NCBI GenBank assembly: GCA_964506935.1 | Contig: CAZDOD010000093.1 | Coordinates: forward strand, 1-10,963 | DNA from: CAZDOD01 sp964506935 | GTDB taxonomy: Bacteria > Desulfobacterota > Zymogenia > Zymogenales > Zymogenaceae | Direction of reading: 5' to 3' | DNA length: 10,963 nucleotides | Shown: positions 5,936-10,963 of the stretch, one piece after another | Layout: every line of letters starts with the position of its first letter | Numbering within the stretch: the stretch's first letter is position 1 | Made by a program: the position numbers and the translations under genes | Notes under the pieces: generated by a model | Database searches by the model: none | The model's input: only the letters and a program-made list of their open reading frames with translations | Told to the model about the DNA's origin: nothing

Positions 5936-7462
5936 ATGAAGATAACTTTAATAGAACCTAGCAGTCCGGATTTTCACATCTTTTCCCTCTATCCGCTCCC
6001 ACGTCTTGGGACAATCCTTTTGGGGACTATTCTCAAAAAGGGGGGTCATGATGTATCGGTGATGGTGGAATCGCTGGGGGAGATACCCTGGGATGACGTC
6101 ACGGATTCCGATATCGTGGGGATATCCACGACAACATCCACCGCCCCGAGGGCCTTCGAGATGGCAGAAAGCCTGAGAAAGCTCGGGATAGTCACCGTCT
6201 TGGGTGGGCCCCACGTCACTTTTCTCCCTGAGGAGGGCCTCGACTTTGCAGACTACGTAATCAGGGGCGAGGCGGAGAGATCGCTGCCGATCTTGGTTGA
6301 TGCCCTCTGCGGAACGGGCGGGCTCGATGACGTATTCGGCCTGTCTTACAGGAAGGGTGAAGAAACAGTCCATAATCCGATCGAGGGCACGATGGTAAAT
6401 CTGGATGACCTCCCCGAGCCCGACTTTTCGCTTTTGGGAACGGCCTTTTTTAAGGAAAAGAGATGGACGAAGAGGGTCGTCCCGATGCAGACGTCCCGCG
6501 GCTGTCCCTACAACTGCAATTTCTGCTCGGTTACGAGGATGTTCGGGAGAAAAGTGCGTTATCGGAGTGTCGATGCCGTCATTCGTGAGCTCAGAAAATA
6601 TGACGACAAGAAAAATACGATATTCTTTTATGACGACAACTTCGTGGTCAATCCGAAGAGGGCGAAAAGGCTCCTAAAAAAGATGATATCTGAAGGGTTT
6701 TCCTTCGTCTCGTCAGCGCAGATCAGGGTCGATGCCGGAAAGGACGAGGAACTTTTGGGGCTGATGAGGGAAGCGGGCCTGAAATCCGTCTTTATAGGGC
6801 TTGAGAGTGTCTCGCCCGAAAGCCTAAAGAAGATGAAGAAGCAGCAAACCCTAAAAGACATGGAAGAGGGGCTCTCGGGCTTTAAGAAATTCGGAATCAG
6901 TGTCCACGGGATGTTCGTATTCGGCTTCGACGATGACGATGAGAAGTCCCTAAAAGAGACGGTGAAATTCGCAAAGAGACACGCCATCGACTCTGTCCAG
7001 TTTCTGATCCTGACGCCAATCCCGGGCACCCCGGTATATCAGGATCTCAAAGATAACGGACGCATCCTGATCAAGGATTGGAGCTTCTACGATGGACACC
7101 ACGTGGTATTCAATCCGAAAAAGGTCGAACCATACTGCCTCCAGAAGGCACAGATCCAGGGGCACCGGAAGTTCTATTCAACATTGGAGGTCATCAGGAG
7201 ATTTTACCGCTTCGATTTCTTCAACGCCATGATTGCGGCCTACGCCAAGCGGCTCTGCCATGAGTGGGTGAAGGATAACCGTCTCTACCTCAAAGTAATG
7301 AAATTCTTAAGGCCCAGTGCGGATTATATATTGAGCATAGATATCAGGCGCAAGGGGACAGATATCAAGGAGGCACTGGCGGAGGCGGTCGAAAGGGCGG
7401 CATCAAAGGTCAAGGAGGCGGCTAAGGGCAAACGGCATAACATCCCCCAGCGGAATAACTAA
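5936..7462 (+). CDS. Cobalamin-binding-domain radical SAM protein, substrate unknown
   Basis: A 508-residue class B-type radical SAM protein. Residues about 1-145 form a B12-binding-like Rossmann domain, with G-G-P-H-V-T at 90-95 and the usual R-G-E-A-E at 110-114. The base-off D-x-H-x-x-G motif is not seen, which is common in this class. The radical SAM core starts with C190-x3-C194-x2-C197, which binds the [4Fe-4S] cluster that cleaves S-adenosylmethionine. Further core strands are at 228-235 and 284-291, and P-I-P-G-T-P at 361-366 is typical of BchE/hopanoid-type relatives. Residues 400-508 are a helical, basic tail. Relatives methylate unactivated carbons or rearrange rings in lipids, pigments and antibiotics. 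No biosynthetic neighbours indicate the substrate. Start: ATG with AAGGAA upstream. The gene is monocistronic, between a divergent operon and a hairpin. Confidence 0.85.
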   Translation: MKITLIEPSSPDFHIFSLYPLPRLGTILLGTILKKGGHDVSVMVESLGEIPWDDVTDSDIVGISTTTSTAPRAFEMAESLRKLGIVTVLGGPHVTFLPEEGLDFADYVIRGEAERSLPILVDALCGTGGLDDVFGLSYRKGEETVHNPIEGTMVNLDDLPEPDFSLLGTAFFKEKRWTKRVVPMQTSRGCPYNCNFCSVTRMFGRKVRYRSVDAVIRELRKYDDKKNTIFFYDDNFVVNPKRAKRLLKKMISEGFSFVSSAQIRVDAGKDEELLGLMREAGLKSVFIGLESVSPESLKKMKKQQTLKDMEEGLSGFKKFGISVHGMFVFGFDDDDEKSLKETVKFAKRHAIDSVQFLILTPIPGTPVYQDLKDNGRILIKDWSFYDGHHVVFNPKKVEPYCLQKAQIQGHRKFYSTLEVIRRFYRFDFFNAMIAAYAKRLCHEWVKDNRLYLKVMKFLRPSADYILSIDIRRKGTDIKEALAEAVERAASKVKEAAKGKRHNIPQRNN

Positions 7463-7474
7463 ATTAGCATATCG

Positions 7475-7506
7475 AAAGGGGGGATGGGTTTCCCCGTCCC
7501 CCCTTT
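7475..7506 (+). terminator. Strong hairpin downstream of the radical SAM gene
   Basis: A 14-bp stem (AAAGGGGGGATGGG against CCCGTCCCCCCTTT, one G-T pair) with a 4-base loop begins 12 bp after the TAA of the radical SAM gene. The following bases give only TTT before GTGAAA, so the U-tract is short. The stem would also form in the opposite transcript, and the next gene converges from the right, so it may serve both directions. It is probably a terminator or a barrier protecting the 3' end. Confidence 0.5.
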
Positions 7507-7608
7507 GTGAAATTCAGCAAAAAGCTATCTACATTGAATTAAAAATTCGGTTATAAAACCTTCCACGAAAATCCTTAAATCGCAATCAACCTCTCTAAAA
7601 ACCTCCCT

Positions 7609-8778
7609 TTACTTCAAAAGATAGGCAAAGGTAATCCCAAGGTAGTTCCCTATTGCATATCCGATTATTCCGGTTGCGAGGCCCGAGACTATAACTTCCC
7701 TATTTTTTAAGGCACCAGCCACGATCGGAACGAACGGAGGAGAGAAGATCGCCGATACCGAGGTAATGATGGTGGTGTCGGTGTCGATCCTGCCGATGAA
7801 AGAAAGAAAGAGATGGACCAACCACGAGCCGAATACTACAAAGAACGTGAAGGTAATTATCGCCGGCGCCGCCGTTATCAACTGTCTTATGTCGGCCATC
7901 GAACCGACGACCACACAGAATACGAGGACAATATATTGTCCCAGGTGAAACGTCATGTTAATTTCCCTGATGGGCCGAATAAAGGAGCACAGGATACCCA
8001 GCGTGGTTATCGAGAGCATCAGGACGGCCATGTTGAACTCCTCGGGAGAGATGCTGTATAGTGCTCCACCTACGGCAAAGATTAATATCGCAACCAACAA
8101 GGCGCCTAACAGGGGAACCAAGATTTTTTTGGAAAATATGCCGCTGTAATCATTGAGGCTTGTCATCTTCTTTTCTTCCGCGGCCAAATCGAAATCCTTT
8201 GAGACCCCTGTTGGACTCGGAAGTGATGAGAAGGGCGGCAGAAATTTGTTGAAGAGCGGCTGGGCGAAAAGGAGGATGAAGAAGAACCAGGGCGTACAGG
8301 CAATCATATCCGCTGTATTTGTAAGGACGAGGATATGCTCATCTACCTTGAGTGCAAGGCCGATGGCGTTTAGGTTGGGTGAGCCGCCCGTGTATACGCC
8401 GATCAGCATCCCCGCAACCTGCCATGCCTCGGGAATCCATTTTCTGAAGATCAGATAACCGACATAACATGTGATGAGGACTGCGGCGATCATAAATAGG
8501 AGGGACAGGAACGTCTTCCCCGCAAGCCTCGACCACCTCTTTACATCGATCGAAAAGAGCATCAGCGGTATCGCCAGGGGGACCGTGATGGTCATGAACA
8601 TAGTTTGGAGTCCCGAGCTGTTCGCAGGCACGGCCCAGATCAGGCTCATCAGGATGCCCATCGCATAGCAGATGATGCCGGCTCCGAGTTTTTCAATAAA
8701 TGAGTATTTTTGTGCAAAGTAGATTATAAACGCTGGGAAGAGTATATAGAACAGCGCCAAGAGAATTAGATGAAACAT
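7609..8778 (-). CDS. DUF819-family polytopic membrane protein
   Basis: A 389-residue inner-membrane protein with about ten to eleven hydrophobic segments and a charged cytoplasmic-type loop at about 186-215 dividing it into two halves. Family marks are G-V-Y-T-G-G-S-P-N-L-N-A-I at 127-139 and the related second-half stretch V-G-S-M-A-D-I-R-Q-L at 291-300. The Gly/Pro/Asn-rich break inside a membrane segment is like that of secondary transporters with inverted-repeat folds, so a transport role is plausible, but no substrate is established for DUF819 (YjcL-like) proteins. The ATG at 8778 has AAAGGA about 10 bases upstream. It is transcribed alone and divergently from the DUF389 gene. Its composition matches the bulk of the window, unlike its AT-rich right-hand neighbours. 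Confidence 0.88.
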   Translation of the reverse strand: MFHLILLALFYILFPAFIIYFAQKYSFIEKLGAGIICYAMGILMSLIWAVPANSSGLQTMFMTITVPLAIPLMLFSIDVKRWSRLAGKTFLSLLFMIAAVLITCYVGYLIFRKWIPEAWQVAGMLIGVYTGGSPNLNAIGLALKVDEHILVLTNTADMIACTPWFFFILLFAQPLFNKFLPPFSSLPSPTGVSKDFDLAAEEKKMTSLNDYSGIFSKKILVPLLGALLVAILIFAVGGALYSISPEEFNMAVLMLSITTLGILCSFIRPIREINMTFHLGQYIVLVFCVVVGSMADIRQLITAAPAIITFTFFVVFGSWLVHLFLSFIGRIDTDTTIITSVSAIFSPPFVPIVAGALKNREVIVSGLATGIIGYAIGNYLGITFAYLLK

Positions 8779-8834
8779 GATATATAGTCCTTTCTAGAGA
8801 TATTTTTCGCCCAAACTACCACAAGTTCGACCGT

Positions 8835-8864
8835 TTTATCAAGAAAATATTACGAATTTGTCAA
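8835..8864 (-). promoter_or_regulatory. Possible promoter of the DUF819 gene
   Basis: On the minus strand a perfect TTGACA (8864-8859) is followed after 18 bases by GATAAA (8840-8835, four of six positions). This would give a leader of roughly 50 nt. A perfect 10-bp palindrome, GGATTAATCC, lies at 8889-8898 about 25 bp upstream of the -35 box and could be an operator, but a single copy is weak evidence. Confidence 0.4.
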
Positions 8865-9105
8865 TTCAAATTTTCTATCTAGATTTTCGGATTAATCCTG
8901 AATTATCCACCGAAATAGTCATTTATTTAATAGATAAGACAGAATTTTTTTAGACTATCTGATAATAATTGAGAAGGAAATTGACACACATTTTTTATTA
9001 ATTTATAAAAAGATATTTCATTTTTGTAACAAAGAATGTTTAAAATATATATCAATATGGTTAATTTAGTAATATTTATTATTTTAATAGATTGTAATAA
9101 ATTGC

Positions 9106-9134
9106 TTGACAAAAAAACATATATTTTATACAAA
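9106..9134 (+). promoter_or_regulatory. Probable promoter of the DUF389 gene
   Basis: A perfect TTGACA (9106-9111) is followed after 17 bases by TACAAA (9129-9134, four of six positions). An overlapping TATACA at 9127-9132 would give a 15-base spacer. The leader would be about 40-45 nt, ending in GAGG 6 bases before the ATG at 9183. The surrounding DNA is so AT-rich that the -10 choice is uncertain, but TTGACA in this position is convincing. Confidence 0.5.
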
Positions 9135-9182
9135 AGCACATATTTTGTTATTTTATTTTTTAATATTTTAACGAGGTATTAA

Positions 9183-9893
9183 ATGAAAGCACAAAAATAT
9201 TTAAGTAAAAGTGTAATTACCAAGCTGAAAGAACTACACATAAAATTTGAAGATCCAAAGAAAACACTTGAAAGACTAGAAGATGCAGTTGAACTTAGTT
9301 TGCAATATTATTTGCTTATTTCCATGTCAAGTATTATTGCTACTTTCGGATTAATTCAAGACTCTCCAGCGGTTATAATAGGTGCAATGGTTGTCGCACC
9401 TTTTATGGTTCCTCTTTTTGCATTTTCATATGGAGCAAATTGGGCAAAACTGGGACTAATTTGGAAGTCATCAATATCAATATTTAAGGGATCTTTATTA
9501 GCGTTTGGAGTATCTTGTTTTATAACTCTTTTTATTTATATTAATTTTGACTATCCTTTTATGGAAATACCTAGTGAGATATTAGTTAGGACAAGACCCA
9601 GCCCTTTTGATTTTATCGTTGCCTTTGCTGCAGGGATAGCAGGAGCATATGGTTATATTGATAAAAATGTCAAAGAGTTTGGAGAATATCTTGTAGGTGT
9701 AGCTATTGCTGTCGCATTAATGCCGCCACTCTGTACATCTGGAATTGGACTTGGTTTATCATTCATTACAGGGAGACATGAGATAACTATTGGTGCGGGC
9801 TTACTTTTTTTATTAAATTTGTTTTGTATATTGCTGGCTGGGATCATTATTTTTTTTATATATCATGTTGTTATGTACTTTGTGGAAAATTAA
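9183..9893 (+). CDS. DUF389 membrane protein
   Basis: A 236-residue polytopic membrane protein of the DUF389 (TIGR00271-like) family, whose function is unknown. About 40 mostly amphipathic N-terminal residues precede roughly six membrane segments, near 43-58, 62-84, 103-120, 142-160, 170-195 and 201-232. Family marks are I-I-G-A-M-V-V-A-P at 65-73, R-x-x-P-S-P-F-D at 136-143 with A-A-G-I-A-G-A-Y at 149-156, and V-G-V-A-I-A-V-A-L-M-P-P-L at 171-183. The ATG follows GAGG by 6 bases. Codon use is extremely AT-rich, with TTA, ATA, AGA and AAA frequent, unlike every gene to its left; this suggests acquisition by transfer. The frame continues open after the TAA into the next gene, so it may be the first part of an interrupted longer protein. 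Confidence 0.85.
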   Translation: MKAQKYLSKSVITKLKELHIKFEDPKKTLERLEDAVELSLQYYLLISMSSIIATFGLIQDSPAVIIGAMVVAPFMVPLFAFSYGANWAKLGLIWKSSISIFKGSLLAFGVSCFITLFIYINFDYPFMEIPSEILVRTRPSPFDFIVAFAAGIAGAYGYIDKNVKEFGEYLVGVAIAVALMPPLCTSGIGLGLSFITGRHEITIGAGLLFLLNLFCILLAGIIIFFIYHVVMYFVEN

Positions 9894-9911
9894 AAAAGGG
9901 AATATAGAAAA

Positions 9912-10343
9912 ATGAAAAAAAAAGAAGAGACAAAACGTTTTATAAGTGCCGTTTTTATATTTTTTTTGATTTTATATTTGAGTTCTTTAAGTTACAAGAA
10001 AGTAAATGAGATTTTCTTAACTTATACCGAAAAAATGCAGGCAGAAAAAGATTCTGTATCAATCATAGAAAATCAATTCAATAGATTTGGAATTGATGAC
10101 TACAAAACAGAGGTGATAAATGATAAAGAACAAGGACGTGTAATAAAAATAAAGATTTATGCTAACAAATTTCCTGACGATTTTTCGCCAGTTGAATTAA
10201 AGAGAGAAATCCGTAAAAAATGTCCTGCAATAAGGAACACTGAAAACATTAAAATAGAATTTATACATAAGATGGAAATCAATAACGATAAAGACGTTAG
10301 GAAAGTCAAGAAATATCTGAATTTTTACGAAAATCTCAGATAG
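9912..10343 (+). CDS. Small membrane-anchored protein paired with DUF389, possibly its detached C-terminal domain
   Basis: A 143-residue protein with a basic N-terminus, one membrane segment at about 10-28 and a soluble charged alpha/beta domain at 30-143. I recognise no catalytic motif. The domain has a pattern (helix with S-I-I-E-N-Q-F, strand V-I-K-I-K-I, then helix P-V-E-L-K-R-E-I and strand I-K-I-E-F) reminiscent of the soluble domain that follows the last membrane helix in longer DUF389 proteins; this is from memory. It lies in the same frame as the DUF389 gene, with one TAA and six codons between them. AAGGGA stands 10 bases before the ATG, a slightly long but usable spacing, so independent translation is possible. 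Composition is as AT-rich as the DUF389 gene. It could be a real partner subunit or the back half of a nonsense-split gene. Confidence 0.65.
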   Translation: MKKKEETKRFISAVFIFFLILYLSSLSYKKVNEIFLTYTEKMQAEKDSVSIIENQFNRFGIDDYKTEVINDKEQGRVIKIKIYANKFPDDFSPVELKREIRKKCPAIRNTENIKIEFIHKMEINNDKDVRKVKKYLNFYENLR

Positions 10344-10393
10344 ATACAAAAAAAGCAGATTTCGGGATCAAAGATCATTAGTTTCGACTCCAC

Positions 10394-10963
10394 TCACTTC
10401 GCAGTCAAATGAAACAGCATCCCGAAAAAGTGAGACGCACTCCCCCCTAGGACGAAGAGGTGCCATATCGTGTGGTGATACGGGAGTTTTTTCAGCGCAT
10501 AGAATATCAATCCCGTCATATACGATAATCCGCCGATGAAGAGCCAAAGGATCATTCCATGAGGCACCATCGATAACATCGGCTTTAATGCGATGATTAC
10601 GAGCCACCCCATCACGATGTAGAACCCGAAGCTCACGATCTCGAACCTGTCCCTGAACACGATCTTAAAAATTATCCCGACTATCGCCAGGCTCCAGATC
10701 AGTCCGAACAGCGTCCAGCCCCACGGCCCGCGCATCGAGATTAGGGTCAAGGGCGTATATGTCCCGGCGATCAAGAGGTAGATCGAGGATAGGTCGATGA
10801 GCCTGAAGAGCTCTTTTACTTTTGGATTTCTAAAGCCGTGGAAAAGTGTCGAGGAGAGATAGAGGATTATCAGTGTTGAACCGAATATGCAAAAGCTCAC
10901 GACGCGCCACGCATCGCCGAAGAGGCTTGCAAATACGACGAGGAGCACGAGGCCGGCGACGCT
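10394..10963 (-). CDS. trhA: Hemolysin III family (PAQR-like) membrane protein, 5' end outside window
   Basis: The frame stays open to the window edge, so the first residues (probably a few tens) are missing; the internal GTG at 10948 is not the true start. The visible 189 residues contain six or more membrane segments and all the usual marks of the Hly-III family (YqfA/TrhA in E. coli). These are L-Y-L-S-S-T-L-F-H after the second helix, D-L-S-S-I-Y-L-L-I-A-G-T-Y-T-P in the third, and H-T-I-W-H-L-F-V-L-G-G near the end. The conserved Ser, Asp and His residues suggest a metal-dependent membrane hydrolase of the adiponectin-receptor type. Despite the historical name, most such proteins are not toxins; E. 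coli TrhA is linked to membrane homeostasis. Composition returns to the GC level of the main part of the window. It converges on the DUF389 pair with a 50-bp gap. Confidence 0.88.
   Translation of the reverse strand, partial: SVAGLVLLVVFASLFGDAWRVVSFCIFGSTLIILYLSSTLFHGFRNPKVKELFRLIDLSSIYLLIAGTYTPLTLISMRGPWGWTLFGLIWSLAIVGIIFKIVFRDRFEIVSFGFYIVMGWLVIIALKPMLSMVPHGMILWLFIGGLSYMTGLIFYALKKLPYHHTIWHLFVLGGSASHFFGMLFHLTAK

Larger units (their letters stand above)
8779..9182. other. AT-rich divergent intergenic region upstream of the DUF389 gene
   Basis: This 404-bp gap separates the divergent DUF819 and DUF389 genes. The left 90 bp have ordinary composition and hold the DUF819 promoter candidate. From about 8865 rightward the DNA becomes extremely A+T-rich, continuous with the following two genes. 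A 70-codon minus-strand frame at 8927-9139 is low-complexity, lies across the opposing promoter and shows no motif, so it is not called. No tRNA, terminal inverted repeat, transposase remnant or CRISPR repeat is visible. Confidence 0.65.

Noticed and set aside
8927..9139. 70-codon minus-strand open frame upstream of the DUF389 gene
   Set aside because: Low-complexity I/L/K/N-rich translation expected from very AT-rich DNA, and it overlaps the DUF389 promoter on the other strand.
8885..9355. 12-base repeat TTTCGGATTAAT at 8885-8896 and 9344-9355
   Set aside because: The second copy is inside the DUF389 coding sequence, where it encodes part of a conserved membrane segment; two AT-rich 12-mers in 500 bp are not strong evidence.
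8881..10370. Similar short strings AGATTTTCGGAT (8881) and AGATTTCGGGAT (about 10357) at the two edges of the AT-rich island, as possible target-site duplications or attachment sites
   Set aside because: The match needs a gap and a mismatch, and there is no integrase, tRNA or terminal inverted repeat. Chance similarity is more likely.
1..10963. CRISPR array, tRNA, rRNA, transposase, toxin-antitoxin or phage-defence genes
   Set aside because: No regularly spaced repeats, cloverleaf-like segments, or proteins of these families were seen on either strand.
10394..10963. Hemolysin III gene as a virulence toxin
   Set aside because: The family is widespread in non-pathogens and related to PAQR membrane receptors/hydrolases; the name is historical and does not indicate haemolytic function here.

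Overview
The window looks like chromosomal DNA of an uncultured, probably anaerobic bacterium. Genes start behind bacterial Shine-Dalgarno sequences, two intergenic regions hold sigma-70-like promoters, and the content is rich in iron-sulfur and radical-SAM chemistry. Most genes have moderate GC and use AGG, ATA and CTC freely, which would fit a Desulfobacterota-like or related lineage. That placement is an inference; no rRNA or other marker gene is present.

Layout. (1) 1-222 (+): C-terminal end of an isoprenylcysteine carboxyl methyltransferase-like membrane protein. (2) 223-317: short gap between convergent genes, with a decayed GC-rich palindrome. (3) 5602 down to 318 (-): five-gene operon for a split, archaeal-type glutamate synthase. 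In transcription order it encodes an FMN/synthase subunit with an N-terminal two-cluster ferredoxin domain, a four-cluster ferredoxin, an FAD/NAD(P)H oxidoreductase, a class II glutamine amidotransferase, and a GXGXG beta-helix protein. A good sigma-70 promoter lies just upstream of its TTG-initiated first gene. (4) 5603-5935: AT-rich divergent promoter region. (5) 5936-7462 (+): cobalamin-binding-type radical SAM protein of unknown substrate, followed by a strong hairpin. (6) 7609-8778 (-): DUF819-family polytopic membrane protein. (7) 8779-9182: AT-rich divergent intergenic region with a promoter candidate for each flanking gene. (8) 9183-10343 (+): strikingly AT-rich DUF389 membrane protein and a small membrane-anchored protein, in the same reading frame and separated by a single TAA. 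(9) 10394 to the window end (-): hemolysin III (PAQR-like) membrane protein, 5' end outside the window.

How the genes work together. In the glutamate synthase operon the amidotransferase would release ammonia from glutamine. The FMN subunit would combine it with 2-oxoglutarate, and the FAD protein plus the ferredoxins would supply electrons from NAD(P)H and/or a ferredoxin pool. The other genes show no clear pathway link to the operon or to each other.

The most notable points are the single in-frame stop dividing what may be one 386-codon DUF389 gene, the foreign-looking composition of that locus, and the fully split glutamate synthase with its own multi-cluster electron-transfer proteins. 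I found no CRISPR array, tRNA, rRNA, transposase or defence system, and nothing I could defend as a wholly new system.
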